Shown piece by piece: positions 7,831-17,450 of a stretch of DNA of 64,000 nucleotides. The DNA lies in assembly GCA_965267435.1 (NCBI GenBank), contig OZ253960.1:6014001-6078000 (forward strand). Reading direction: 5' to 3'. Under the pieces are notes generated by a model. The model was given only the letters and a program-made list of their open reading frames with translations, searched no databases and was not told where the DNA came from. Position numbers and translations under genes: made by a program. This DNA comes from JAWPMT01 sp965267435 (lineage in GTDB: Bacteria; Bacteroidota; Bacteroidia; Cytophagales; Cyclobacteriaceae). Every line of letters begins with the position of its first letter. The first letter of the stretch is position 1.

Positions 7831-10386
7831 ATGAAGGAACTTTCACGCTTGGCAGGCTATGGACTCATTGTCTGCTTTGGTCAAGTCTCAAGAAGGCTGC
7901 GAACAGACAGGTTTAACCGCATCTTATTTCTACGACACAACTTTTTATTTCTCCTTTTAATTTTTGCGGTTGCAGGAGTCTGTCAGACCCCCATCCTCAA
8001 TGAAACACAGAGGTTGTTACCCGACGAAGCAGGTGCCTTTGACTTATTTGGTCGGTCTGCTGCTATCTCCGGGAACAGAGCTGTCATCGGAACAGGAGTT
8101 TTTTCCAGTTCAGTTGGCAACGCTGCGGCCTATGTATACGAATTCGATGGCTCCTCCTGGAACCTCGAGGAGCAGTTGGTGAGTGATGATCCCGCACTTT
8201 TCGATGCTTTTGGGACGAAAGTAGCTATATCGGGCGCTCAAATATTTGTGGGAGCAGAGCGGGACAATAGGCTTAACTATGGTGCTGCCTACTATTTTAA
8301 CAGCGACCTTAGTTCGAGGCAGAAGTTGACGCCTGCCAGCACTGCACGGGATCAGCTTTTTGGCGTCTCCGTGGCTGTCAGCGACGAATTTGCATTGGTT
8401 GGTGCTTTCGGTGACAATGGCGTGCAAGGTGCGGCTTATTTTTATAGGCTCAATCCAGATGGTTCAGCAGACCTGATGGAAAAAGTCACCGCTAGCGATG
8501 GAGTTCCCGGTGATTACTTCGGGATTGCGGTGGCGATGTCCGGCAACACGGCGGTTATTGGTGCCCCGCAAGACGAAGAGGGGGGTACTAGAAGTGGCGC
8601 CGCCTATGTCTTCACCGAGGTGAATGGTGATTGGGTCGAAACGGACAAGATCGTACCGGGTGATGGACGGGATGGAGATCAATATGGCAGCTCGGTCGCG
8701 ATTTCGGGGAATCGTACCTTGGTAGGAGCGCCAACTGCTGATGATTTTACTACGGACATTGGAGCGGTCTATACGTATCTCCTGGATAATGGTGAAGGTA
8801 TTCAAGAGCAAAAGCTGATCTCGTCGCGACCGAGGAGATTGTCGTTATTTGGAAATTCCGTGTCCATTTCAGGGACCACGGCTGTTGTTGGAGCACCGAA
8901 GGATGATTTCAGTGCTCGGGGGATTGCATATGTCTATAGCTTGGATGAAGGCAACTGGGAGGAAAGTTACCGGCTCCAGCAATCCTCGGGCGATCGAGAG
9001 AATAGCGCCCAATTTGGTATCTCTGTTGCGATCTCCGGCTCGATGATCATTGCTGGAGCTTTTGGCGACGATGATCCTGATAGGGGGGACAACGTTGGGG
9101 TTGCTTATGCTTTTATCTTACCTGATGCTGAACCGCCTGTCATTACCGCCTCTGATATTTCCTTGGATACGGATGGGGCCCTTTGTAGTGCGGAAATATC
9201 GCTAGCTGACCTGATCGTTCAAGCAGGCGTTACCGCCGTAGACGACAATGATGGACCGGTCACTCCCACACTCTCAATAGATGGTGTTGAAATCACGACG
9301 GGCTACACTTTTCCATTAGGAGGTACGACAGTTACGGTCTCGGCAGAGGACGAGGCGGGCAATGATGCGCAGGAGGATTTCATTGTTACGACGGAGGATA
9401 ATGAAATCCCTGTCTTCGAACCCGTAGACAATCTGTTGCGATCACCAGAGAAGAAACTGGATGGTGCCACGATCGTCTATGAACTGCCTGTTGCCTCGGA
9501 CAATTGTGGGTTGGCTGGACCTCCGATCCTTTCTTCCGGCTTGGGTAGTGGCTCTTTCTTCCCTATCGGTACAACGACCGAGACTTATACTGTGACTGAC
9601 GTCAATGGGAATTCCAGTTCCATTTCATTTGATGTGACCATCTCTGATGATCTGGGTATTGTCAGTTTCGATCTCATCCCAGTGGGCAAACAGAAAAAGC
9701 AAAAGAAACCCAAGAAAGGCGAGTTACCGACCAATCCTAATGCTATCCAGCCACTTGAAAGTGGCACAGTGATCGATCTCGCAGATCCGGCGACGGAGGC
9801 ATTCAGTGTCGGTGCCAACACCAATCGCAAGGCGGGTAGCGTGGTTTTCCTACTGAATGGTGCCAATATCCGAACTGACAATAAGGCGCCATATACGGCG
9901 ACTGGCAGTGACAAGCAAATCGAGGCACTAGCTATTACACCCGGCGATTACGTGTTGGAAGCCATTCCTTACACCGACGCGGATGGTACCGGGGATGAAG
10001 GATTCTCTCTGGCCGTTGCTTTCCAGGTCATCGATTCTGGCAGTCCGTCTGAGAAGCAAGTGGCCAGCAAGCCGATAGAAGCTGCTACAACAGCGGATAG
10101 GGATATCGCAGAGTCTCTGGGCATGGTATCCAAAGTGTATCCCAACCCAGTCAAGAGTCATCTGGCAGTGGAGATTCTAAGTCCGGTAGCTGAAGAAGCT
10201 CAGATCAGTATAGTTGATCTGTCGGGTCGGACACTGCTGAGGCAGCAGTTATTGCTGGTGGAAGGAAATAACAAGCTCATGTTGGATCTCAAGGGGGCAA
10301 TGATACCTGCAGGTGTCACGATCCTCAATATCGAAACTGCAACTCAAGGACATAGTTTTCACAGACTGTTGATGAGTAACGATTGA
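7831..10386 (+). CDS. FG-GAP repeat and HYR domain surface protein with T9SS sorting domain
   Basis: An 851-residue secreted protein. A hydrophobic export segment lies at about residues 36-51 (NFLFLLLIFAVAGVCQ), unusually far from the ATG, so a start nearer to it (a non-ATG codon) is possible. Residues about 60-430 form seven or so FG-GAP/beta-propeller-like repeats with the pattern D-xFG-xSVAISG-xxxxVGAxxD. HYR-like immunoglobulin modules follow (about 435-600; FPLGGTTVTVSAEDEAGN, FFPIGTTTETYTVTDVNGN). A short lysine-rich linker (KQKKQKKPKKG, near 622) precedes a beta domain. The last ~75 residues (SKVYPNPVKSHLAVEI) are a type A T9SS C-terminal sorting domain. It is probably a cell-surface or secreted adhesion protein; its ligand is unknown. 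Confidence 0.88.
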   Translation: MKELSRLAGYGLIVCFGQVSRRLRTDRFNRILFLRHNFLFLLLIFAVAGVCQTPILNETQRLLPDEAGAFDLFGRSAAISGNRAVIGTGVFSSSVGNAAAYVYEFDGSSWNLEEQLVSDDPALFDAFGTKVAISGAQIFVGAERDNRLNYGAAYYFNSDLSSRQKLTPASTARDQLFGVSVAVSDEFALVGAFGDNGVQGAAYFYRLNPDGSADLMEKVTASDGVPGDYFGIAVAMSGNTAVIGAPQDEEGGTRSGAAYVFTEVNGDWVETDKIVPGDGRDGDQYGSSVAISGNRTLVGAPTADDFTTDIGAVYTYLLDNGEGIQEQKLISSRPRRLSLFGNSVSISGTTAVVGAPKDDFSARGIAYVYSLDEGNWEESYRLQQSSGDRENSAQFGISVAISGSMIIAGAFGDDDPDRGDNVGVAYAFILPDAEPPVITASDISLDTDGALCSAEISLADLIVQAGVTAVDDNDGPVTPTLSIDGVEITTGYTFPLGGTTVTVSAEDEAGNDAQEDFIVTTEDNEIPVFEPVDNLLRSPEKKLDGATIVYELPVASDNCGLAGPPILSSGLGSGSFFPIGTTTETYTVTDVNGNSSSISFDVTISDDLGIVSFDLIPVGKQKKQKKPKKGELPTNPNAIQPLESGTVIDLADPATEAFSVGANTNRKAGSVVFLLNGANIRTDNKAPYTATGSDKQIEALAITPGDYVLEAIPYTDADGTGDEGFSLAVAFQVIDSGSPSEKQVASKPIEAATTADRDIAESLGMVSKVYPNPVKSHLAVEILSPVAEEAQISIVDLSGRTLLRQQLLLVEGNNKLMLDLKGAMIPAGVTILNIETATQGHSFHRLLMSND

Positions 10387-10542
10387 TAGTGACGGGAAGC
10401 TTGAGAGGTGTTTTTGCATGGCGGGGTTTTGATCCTCCTTTGGAAGGTCAAAACCTCCATTGAAGCGCTGTATTCATCGCAAGTCCGTCCGATTTCCAGC
10501 TGAATAGCAATAGCCGGTCGCCGCTTTGGCGGGAAAAGCAAG

Positions 10543-10566
10543 TAGGGGCCACGACTGTAGCCCCTG
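10543..10566. terminator. possible bidirectional terminator hairpin
   Basis: AGGGGC (10544-10549) pairs with GCCCCT (10560-10565) around a 10-base loop, between two convergent genes. There is no strong T-run on either side, so this is a weak call. Confidence 0.35.
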
Positions 10567-10591
10567 ATATTCTGTGTCTCTGACGCTTTTG

Positions 10592-10894
10592 TTATTTCAC
10601 TTCCACCGAGTATTCCAATACATCATGAAGGTCGGGGTCTCCTTCGATCACCTTCTTCGCAAATGGGCAGTAGGGTTTGATCTTGTAGCCTCCCGCCCGT
10701 GCGTCTTTCACTCCACGCATTACCAGTTTGAGTCCCAGTCGATGCTTTGCGTAGGCCTTTTCGACTCCAGTATGAATGATGAGGATCTTACCGGGCCGCT
10801 TACGATATGTCATCTCACCGATCCGCGTGCCATTGTCTTCAATGAAATAGGCGCCTTCTGTCTCGTGTTCCTCACGTTTGATCTCGAACTCCAT
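10592..10894 (-). CDS. NATD1/YjdJ-type GNAT acetyltransferase
   Basis: A 100-residue minimal GNAT-fold protein of the YjdJ/NATD1 group: the ILIIHTGVEKAYAKHRLGLKLV segment replaces the usual acetyl-CoA loop, and the ending KIKPYCPFAKKVI with its PxCPFA motif is the hallmark of the group. It is cytosolic; the substrate is unknown. The same family appears again as the C-terminal half of the protein at 58414-58932, so the window holds two diverged members. Downstream it converges on the T9SS protein gene. Confidence 0.85.
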   Translation of the reverse strand: MEFEIKREEHETEGAYFIEDNGTRIGEMTYRKRPGKILIIHTGVEKAYAKHRLGLKLVMRGVKDARAGGYKIKPYCPFAKKVIEGDPDLHDVLEYSVEVK

Positions 10895-11000
10895 ACTTGT
10901 TCCGTGTTTTCTTCAGTGCAGTAACGATAGTTGAGAATTCCGAGCTTCGGGTTTCGACTGCAATGCAGAAATCAAAACCCAAAACTCAGAATCGTTTTTA

Positions 11001-11720
11001 TCAGCCAGGCAATTCCATGGGCACTTCCATGAATAATACTCTCGTTCCACTGTTTGCCTTCAACGTCACTTTTTCAGTATCCCAAACGCCCAGGGCATCC
11101 CTCGTGCTCAGGTTCTGTCCGGCAATCTCTGCATCGTCATCCAGGACGAATGCATAGACACCATTTCCGGGCTTTCTGATCTCATAATTGGCCTCTGTCG
11201 TCTGATCGAACGTGCCAATATGGAACCACGCATCCTGATGAATCCAGACGCCATCGTCATCTTTGTTCGGTGACAACACCTGGTACAGTTCGTTCTGCTT
11301 TTCGAGATCCTTGATGCTCACCTGATCGTACCGGGGTTTTACTCCTTGCTCTCGTGGGAACACCCAGATCTGCAGGAACTTCACCTCACGATCGGAATTT
11401 TTGTTGTACTCGCTGTGGTAAATGCCTGTTCCGGCACTCAAGACTTGCACATCTCCTTGCTTGATGACAGCAGAGTTTCCCATGCTGTCTTTGTGTTCCA
11501 GGTCACCCTCCAGAGGGATCGAAATGATTTCCATGTTATCATGAGGGTGTGTCCCGAAACCTCTACCAGGTGCTACTTTGTCATCATTCAGTACTCTCAG
11601 CACACCAAAGTGCACCCTTTCAGGATTGTAGTAGCTGGCGAAACTAAATGAGTGATGTGAATCCAACCAGCCGTGGTTGGCGTGTCCTCGCGTGTCGGCT
11701 TTATGCAATACAGTGTTCAT
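11001..11720 (-). CDS. pirin family protein (YhhW/YhaK type)
   Basis: A 239-residue bicupin protein of the pirin family. The N-terminal cupin has the metal ligands H58 and H60 (GTHPHDNMEI) and H102 and E104 (GIYHSEYNKN). The opening (GWLDSHHSFSFASYYNP) and the HFGVLRVLNDD block are those of YhhW-type bacterial pirins, some of which show quercetin 2,3-dioxygenase activity in vitro. The in-cell role is not known. It is monocistronic by spacing. Confidence 0.92.
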   Translation of the reverse strand: MNTVLHKADTRGHANHGWLDSHHSFSFASYYNPERVHFGVLRVLNDDKVAPGRGFGTHPHDNMEIISIPLEGDLEHKDSMGNSAVIKQGDVQVLSAGTGIYHSEYNKNSDREVKFLQIWVFPREQGVKPRYDQVSIKDLEKQNELYQVLSPNKDDDGVWIHQDAWFHIGTFDQTTEANYEIRKPGNGVYAFVLDDDAEIAGQNLSTRDALGVWDTEKVTLKANSGTRVLFMEVPMELPG

Positions 11721-11945
11721 CTTTCAATCCTTTCTTTTTTCATGTATGTACATAGGTTAACGAGCGTAGTCCGATTAGGGTACTATAAAAACCGCTGGCA
11801 GTCCTACAAAAAGTACCGATTCAGCCGTTAGTCGCATACGCAGTAGTTACTAATCATTATGGCGCTTAATTGGACCGTTGCATTTGTCGATGATCATTTG
11901 TACATTCCGTTAGTTTTTATTTTATCAGTAACCAAATCAATGATT

Positions 11946-12518
11946 ATGCGACTTAGTATCAAATCACTCATTGTGCCTATTTTGTTTTTGGCACTTTTCG
12001 CCTGCGAAGATCAGGCTGACACACTATCAGTAGAAAAGTCTGAGCCCACCCTTTCCGACGATATAGCGGGCGCCCGAGGTAATGGTGTGGTGGAGAGCGT
12101 CACCGGCAGTGGGCATATCACAGCTGGCGATGGCTTGAGAGTTTTCACTTTCAATGCCCGAAAGAAGGCCGACGGCTCCGTCAGTGGCGTTTATCACCTC
12201 AATATTCAAGCCACGGGCCTGAAGGTTAAGGGCAGCATTGAATGCTTCACCATTGAAGGTAATGTTGCGTACCTGGCGGGTCTTGTGGACAGGAGCAATA
12301 GCGAGGCCGCAGCCCTCAATCCACCTTCCGGATTCATGTTCAAGGTGACTGACAATGGTCAGGGTGCCAACGCTGCTGCAGACCAGATTTCATTAACGCA
12401 ATTCAACACGGAATTGACTGAAGACGTTTTGGATGGTATTTGTGGAGATCCAAGTTCCTTTGATTTTCTGGATGACTTCACTTTCGATGTTGAGGCCGGC
12501 AATATTCAAATCCACTAA
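11946..12518 (+). CDS. small lipoprotein, function unknown
   Basis: A 190-residue lipoprotein with signal peptide MRLSIKSLIVPILFLALFAC (lipobox LFAC). The mature part has a Ser/Gly-rich start and then beta-rich repeats (GSGHITAGDGLRVFTFNARK, YLAGLVDRSN, FMFKVTDNGQG) typical of small Bacteroidota surface lipoproteins whose function is not known. ATGATTATG at 11940-11948 gives two possible starts; the ORF continues up to 11859, but that extension would put the signal peptide too far inside. It lies between pirin and AraC genes with no clear link. Confidence 0.7.
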   Translation: MRLSIKSLIVPILFLALFACEDQADTLSVEKSEPTLSDDIAGARGNGVVESVTGSGHITAGDGLRVFTFNARKKADGSVSGVYHLNIQATGLKVKGSIECFTIEGNVAYLAGLVDRSNSEAAALNPPSGFMFKVTDNGQGANAAADQISLTQFNTELTEDVLDGICGDPSSFDFLDDFTFDVEAGNIQIH

Positions 12519-12572
12519 CAATCTTATGTGTCGGGGACCTATTATAGGTCTCCGACCTCTTATGTTCCCATC

Positions 12573-13433
12573 TTACTTTTTCGACCTTCGAAATTCCAAT
12601 GGCGTCTGGTTCATGCGCTTCTTGAAGAAGCTGTTGAAATGCAATGGCTCCGAGAACCCCAACTCCATGGCAATCTGCTTCACCGTCATCTGGGTGTGTA
12701 ACAGCAGTCGCTTGCCTTCAGTGAGAATGCGATCAATGATATAGTCCTTCGCCGTCACCCCAATAGAATGCTTCACCACTTCATTAAGGTGCTTCGGGGT
12801 GATGAATAGCTTCTCGGCATACTCCGATACTTTGTGTGATTCAGAGAAATGGTTCTCTACAGCTGTTTTAAAATCCACAAGTACACACGAGCCTGCCTCG
12901 TCTTCGATCGGTTCTCTATTGCGCGCTTGTCTGATGCACTCGATCAAAAAAAGCTGCAGCGTCGCACCCAGGGCTTCGTCTTTGTAGTCGGTTTCTTCGT
13001 CGAAGCAATCCCTGATCAGGTCCATGATCTTGTGGAGTCGTTGGTCGTCCGACAGCTCAATAGGTGGACGATCGCTGTACTGGCGAAAGAGATTGATCTT
13101 GGACATGAATCCGCTATCGATCCCGGACTCCACGAGGAAGTCAGGGTGAAAAGTCAGCACCCATCCTCTCGGCTTGCCTGCGGTCTTCATCTGGTGAATC
13201 TGACCTGGGGCTACGAAGTACACCTGATTGGCCTTTAGTGCGTACTCGCTAAAGTCGATGACGTGAGAGCCCTCCGCTTCCAGCACCCAGACTATCGTGT
13301 AGTACGCATGTCGATGCGGTTCATCTGCCTGGCCTCCGGATGCTTCGTAGATGGCCTCCATGGTATCGAGTTTGATAGAACCCGACGCCTTGCTGTCTTT
13401 CTTGAATTCGTATTGCGAGATGGTCGAAGGCAT
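12573..13433 (-). CDS. AraC family transcriptional regulator
   Basis: A 286-residue regulator: an N-terminal cupin-like sensor (about residues 25-110; HRHAYYTIVWVLEAEGSH and VYFVAPGQIHQMK) and a C-terminal two-helix-turn-helix AraC domain (about 185-284; FITPKHLNEVVKHSIGVTAKDYI and MTVKQIAMELGFSEPLHFNSFFKK). It starts at 13433 (MPSTISQYEF); 13451 is also open. The inducer and targets are unknown. The neighbouring FtsX permease and the lipoprotein are possible but unproven targets. Confidence 0.9.
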   Translation of the reverse strand: MPSTISQYEFKKDSKASGSIKLDTMEAIYEASGGQADEPHRHAYYTIVWVLEAEGSHVIDFSEYALKANQVYFVAPGQIHQMKTAGKPRGWVLTFHPDFLVESGIDSGFMSKINLFRQYSDRPPIELSDDQRLHKIMDLIRDCFDEETDYKDEALGATLQLFLIECIRQARNREPIEDEAGSCVLVDFKTAVENHFSESHKVSEYAEKLFITPKHLNEVVKHSIGVTAKDYIIDRILTEGKRLLLHTQMTVKQIAMELGFSEPLHFNSFFKKRMNQTPLEFRRSKK

Positions 13434-13509
13434 GCTTCGAAGATACACCAATACTTAATCGGTCACGCTGCTTAATGTTCGGTCAAGCGGCCAGGTGGAG
13501 CTTATGCAT

Positions 13510-15924
13510 CTATTCGTCTTTGAGTGTATCCACGGGATTGAGCAGTGATGCCCGATAGGAGCGGTACCCCATCGTTAGCAGTGCGATGGCAGCGATCACC
13601 CCAAAGGCGGTCAGGAAAACGCTGATGCCCAGAGGCACACGATAGGCATAAAAATCAAGCCATTTGCTCATGACAAAATACATCAGGGGCCCAGCGATGA
13701 CGATGGCGATGGTAACCATCACCACCATCTCCTTGAGGAACAAGCGGAGTATGCTACCAATGGTGGCTCCCAGTACTTTGCGGATACCGATTTCTTTGGT
13801 CTTCTTTATCGCGATAAAGTCGATGAGGCCGTAAAGGCCCAAACAGCCAATGACAATGGCAATGAAAGAGAATAGCTGGAAAAGCGTGCTCATGCTTTCT
13901 TCTCTCTCGTAGGCAGCTTGTATTGCCTCATCTACGAAGTCATAATTCAGTACATACTGCGGATACACTTCCTTCCAGAGACCCTCCAGATCAGCAAGGG
14001 TTGTGCTGATGCTTTCTGAGGAAGTGGAGGCAAGCCTGATCGCCAGTTCATAGAAATAGTCCTCATTGTAATACATCAGCACTGGTCGGATGTCTTCTCG
14101 CAGGTTGCGGGCGTTGAAGTCGCTTACGACCCCCACAATGGTGAACTGCGAGCTTCCACCCGTGGTCACGTGCTCCCCAATTGCACTATACGGGTCGGTC
14201 AAGCCCATCTTTCGCACGAAGCTTTCATTGACAAGGATGTGCTCCGATGGTGATCCTTTTTTCAGATTCTCGCCTGCGACCAGCTTCAGGTCAAAGAGGT
14301 CCAGGTAGTCTTCGTCCACATCCTTGTAGTCAATGCTGAAGCCCTCTTCACCACCGGATTCGCCTTTGTAGATGACATTGCCCGTGTTGTTGACACGAGA
14401 TACTGGGCTACCTAGGTGAAGGCTAGCATTAGACACAGAGGGGAGACCCAGCAGTTCGTTTTTAAGGACCTGGTTTTTTTGCTGATTGATCTCCGGTAGC
14501 ACGATGCTGATGATCCCCTCCTGGGCGAAGCCCATTTCCTTATTCCGTAGGAAGTTGTTTTGCATGTACGCTACCAGCGTGCCGATCAGCAAGGCAAGCG
14601 ATATCGTGAACTGAACGATCACGAGCAACCGTCGCAAGGACAAGTTGCCTTTGCTTTTTACGGAGCCTAGCGAGGTCTTCAATGCTTCGATCGGCTTGAA
14701 GCCGCTGATCACCAATGAAGGGTAGAGGCCTGTGAGTAGTGTGATCACAATAGTTAGGCCGCCGACCATGAGCGAGAGCCAAGAGCCAGACAGCTTTGTA
14801 AGGGTCAGTCGGTGGTCGATGATTGGCTCAATCCATTGGAAGAGCAGTTCTGCTGTCGCCAGCGCTCCTATCATACTTACCAGAACAATGATCAGCGTTT
14901 CCGACATGTGTTGGAAGATCAGCTGCCGCTTGCTGCTGCCCAATACTTTTCTGATGCCTACTTCCTTGGCTCGGTTAGTGGCCTTCGCAGTAGATAGGTT
15001 GACAAAGTTGATGGACGAAGCGATGATTAGCAGTGCCGCAATGATCCCAAGCGTCCAGGTAGCCATCTCCGGGAATGCCTGACCGGTTACCGATCCATAT
15101 TCGGTGTCATAGTGGAGTTCACCTATGGGCTGGAGGACGCACATCGAACCCTCGTAGTGGCTATGTACATCATACGCTTCCGTGATTTCAACTTCCATAG
15201 CCCGCGCATCTTGACCTGGGGGGAGGGTGACCACACACATCGTACCCCCGTTAAGGCGCGCCCAAATCTTTCCTTCTCCGTAATAATCATTGACCCCCTC
15301 CTGACTTTCGTAGTTAGCGACCACTGGAAACAGAAAATCACTCTGCTCGGGCAGGTCGGCGTAGACGCCTCTTATCATCAGGTCATGTTGGTCATCTATC
15401 CGTAAGGTCTCATTGAGGAGCGTGTGATAGCTGTGCTCTACGTTGAAGTATTTCTTCGCAATGGAGGCGGAAATGACAATGCTATTGGGATCTGTCAAGT
15501 TGGGACTCCCTGCCAGCCACTCAAAGTCAAAAATCTCGAGCAACTCGGTGTCACCGTAGGCCACGACGTCCTCCATGAAGTGACGCCATTCTTCGCCTTC
15601 TCTCACTGATAGCTGGACATCTCCCTGCACAAAAAGCCGGGTCACTTTGTCTAGTGACGTCACCTGCTTCCGTATCATGTCCCCAAAAGGATGAGGCACG
15701 GTAGACGTTTTCATCATGTTGTTTTCGTAGGGAATATCGAGTACGACACGATAGATGTTGTCGTAGTTGGTCAGGTGCTTGTTGTACGAAGTCTCAAAGC
15801 GGATATAGCTGATAAGCACGATGGCACATCCGACCCCGAGGATCAGCCCACCAGTATTGAGGATGGTGAAAGTCTTGTTGCGAAGAAGGTTGCGGATGGC
15901 GCTGAGAAAAAAGTTCCTGATCAT
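13510..15924 (-). CDS. FtsX/MacB-type ABC transporter permease
   Basis: An 804-residue permease made of two FtsX-type halves: membrane helix at about 17-40, a periplasmic MacB-like domain (about 45-285), three helices (about 290-420), a second helix near 440 with another periplasmic domain (to ~670), and three C-terminal helices. The conserved NRAKEVGIRKVLGSSKRQL and KKTKEIGIRKVLGATIGSI blocks are the FtsX coupling motifs after each half. This is the large duplicated type common in Bacteroidota, thought to act as mechanotransmission rather than transport. No ATPase gene is next to it. Confidence 0.9.
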   Translation of the reverse strand: MIRNFFLSAIRNLLRNKTFTILNTGGLILGVGCAIVLISYIRFETSYNKHLTNYDNIYRVVLDIPYENNMMKTSTVPHPFGDMIRKQVTSLDKVTRLFVQGDVQLSVREGEEWRHFMEDVVAYGDTELLEIFDFEWLAGSPNLTDPNSIVISASIAKKYFNVEHSYHTLLNETLRIDDQHDLMIRGVYADLPEQSDFLFPVVANYESQEGVNDYYGEGKIWARLNGGTMCVVTLPPGQDARAMEVEITEAYDVHSHYEGSMCVLQPIGELHYDTEYGSVTGQAFPEMATWTLGIIAALLIIASSINFVNLSTAKATNRAKEVGIRKVLGSSKRQLIFQHMSETLIIVLVSMIGALATAELLFQWIEPIIDHRLTLTKLSGSWLSLMVGGLTIVITLLTGLYPSLVISGFKPIEALKTSLGSVKSKGNLSLRRLLVIVQFTISLALLIGTLVAYMQNNFLRNKEMGFAQEGIISIVLPEINQQKNQVLKNELLGLPSVSNASLHLGSPVSRVNNTGNVIYKGESGGEEGFSIDYKDVDEDYLDLFDLKLVAGENLKKGSPSEHILVNESFVRKMGLTDPYSAIGEHVTTGGSSQFTIVGVVSDFNARNLREDIRPVLMYYNEDYFYELAIRLASTSSESISTTLADLEGLWKEVYPQYVLNYDFVDEAIQAAYEREESMSTLFQLFSFIAIVIGCLGLYGLIDFIAIKKTKEIGIRKVLGATIGSILRLFLKEMVVMVTIAIVIAGPLMYFVMSKWLDFYAYRVPLGISVFLTAFGVIAAIALLTMGYRSYRASLLNPVDTLKDE

Positions 15925-16409
15925 GTCCGGTTAAGTTTGGTGACTCAGTTTCCAAAATCGTACCCCAATCGTAACTATCAATTAATCAGTGGGTTATGGT
16001 TTCCTGTGACGCAATAGCGACGCACAGCGTACAGGTCTATGTTTGTTTTTGATACAAAATGAAGAACAGGCATGTTAAAGTCTTCTGCATTTTTTTGAGG
16101 GTTTGGGGCGTCCAGCCCCAGGCCCCTGCAGTCGAGAGGGGGCCATGCTCTTATGACCTGGAATCGCATACCTCTCCACTGCAGTGCCGGCCTCTTGGCA
16201 GCCCTGCTCGGACGGGCCTGCCGCTACCTTCCGCAAGGCGCTCAGTCAAGCCGGTGGAGACACCGGCGATGCGTTAGTGGCTCCGAATATCGCTTGGAGA
16301 TATTGAGCCCACGCTGAGGTACGCCATATCTCTTAACGACGACACTTTTGAAGATGTCTTCCAGGCGCAAGTTGGCTTTTCACTTTTCTTCTGATCTCAA
16401 CCTGAGGGT
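15925..16409. other. structured intergenic region, no gene seen
   Basis: This 485-bp gap between two minus-strand genes has no convincing ORF. It holds three hairpins in a row: a long one with arms 16126-16139 and 16171-16184 (13 of 14 paired, loop 31), a perfect 7-bp stem GCCGGTG/CACCGGC at 16250-16267 with loop GAGA, and GGCTC...GAGCC at 16279-16309. The rest is unremarkable. It could be a degenerate mobile repeat or a structured leader or trailer. Confidence 0.6.
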
Positions 16410-17450
16410 TCAGGCGATCAGGTCCCACGATAAAGGAGTCCCTCTCTCAATGGCTACACGGCATTCCTTTCCCAGGATGTTTGCCAGGTGAGAGGGATGT
16501 AGTCCATATCCAGGTCGCAAGGATTTGAGGTTTTCAGGGGTAAACGGCTGACCCGGCTCCATATCCTGAACGACAATCAACGAGCGAGCAGAGATGCTGG
16601 CCTTCTTCATCTTCTCTGTCTGCACATAGGAGCTGCTGCCGAGGGCTTCTTCGGTATTGCGCACGGCTTCCACCATTTCTTTGAATTCGTCCTTGTCGAG
16701 GGAGAAGGCAGAATCCACGCCCCCAAGTGAGCGATCCAGTATTATGTGCTTCTCGATGATCCGGGCGCCCAGGGCGACTGCAGCCACCGGTACTGTGGTC
16801 GACATCGTATGATCCGAAAGACCAGAAACAACGCCAAATGTGTCCTGCAGCAGTGGGATATTTTTCAAGTTCACCTCGCTTAGCGGAGTGGGATAGGCAC
16901 TGGTACACTTGAGCAGGGCGATTTGATTGTTTCCTACCTTCCGGCACGTGTTGACGGCCAGTTCGATGTCTTTGAGAGAGGCAATCCCTGTAGATATGAT
17001 GATGGGCTTCTGTTTTGAGGCCACGTACTCGATCAGGGGGGTGTCAGTGATCTCAAGGGAGGCGATCTTGTAGGCAGGAACGTCGAGGTCTTCTAGCAGA
17101 TCCACTGCTGCATGGTCGAAAGGGCTGGAGAAAAAGTCCAGACCGAGTCCCTCTGCATATGCCTTGAGCTGCCCTTGCCATTCGTTGGGCATGGCCGCCT
17201 TTTTGTAGAGGTTGTAGAGTCTCTCTCCCGCCCAGAGGCTGTCTTTGCGTGTCTTGAAGATTTCCCGGTCGGAATCAAGCGTGATGCTGTCTGGAGTGAA
17301 TGTCTGCGTCTTTACAGCGTCAGCTCCAGTCTCCTTGATCGCATCGATCGTGCGTTTGGCGAGATCCAGGTCATTGTTGTGATTGGCGGACAGCTCTGCA
17401 ATGATGTAGGTAGGGTGCCCTTCGGTGATGGCTCTGTCTTTTATTCTCAT
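16410..17450 (-). CDS. pseI: pseudaminic acid synthase
   Basis: A 346-residue NeuB-family enzyme that condenses phosphoenolpyruvate with a 2,4-diacetamido-trideoxy-altrose to form pseudaminic acid. The TIM barrel holds the family motifs IIAELSANHNNDLDLAKR (N-terminal), DAVKTQTFTPDSI, FFSSPFD, PIIISTGIAS, GLSDHT and IEKHIILDRSLGGVDSAFSLD. A C-terminal SAF/antifreeze-like domain (about 285-345) ends the protein. The sequence resembles PseI more than sialic acid NeuB, and pseC, pseF and pseG in the same operon support this. It is the last gene of the operon and overlaps the methyltransferase by four bases. Confidence 0.93.
   Translation of the reverse strand: MRIKDRAITEGHPTYIIAELSANHNNDLDLAKRTIDAIKETGADAVKTQTFTPDSITLDSDREIFKTRKDSLWAGERLYNLYKKAAMPNEWQGQLKAYAEGLGLDFFSSPFDHAAVDLLEDLDVPAYKIASLEITDTPLIEYVASKQKPIIISTGIASLKDIELAVNTCRKVGNNQIALLKCTSAYPTPLSEVNLKNIPLLQDTFGVVSGLSDHTMSTTVPVAAVALGARIIEKHIILDRSLGGVDSAFSLDKDEFKEMVEAVRNTEEALGSSSYVQTEKMKKASISARSLIVVQDMEPGQPFTPENLKSLRPGYGLHPSHLANILGKECRVAIERGTPLSWDLIA

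Noticed and set aside
16059..16277. A small gene in the gap at 15925-16409.
   Set aside because: The 72-residue frame lies over hairpins, is rich in arginine and proline, and shows no recognisable family.
16410..17450. Sialic acid synthase (NeuB) or legionaminic acid synthase.
   Set aside because: The sequence pattern resembles PseI more, and pseC, pseG and pseF-like genes are in the same operon; no neuC or legionaminic genes are seen.
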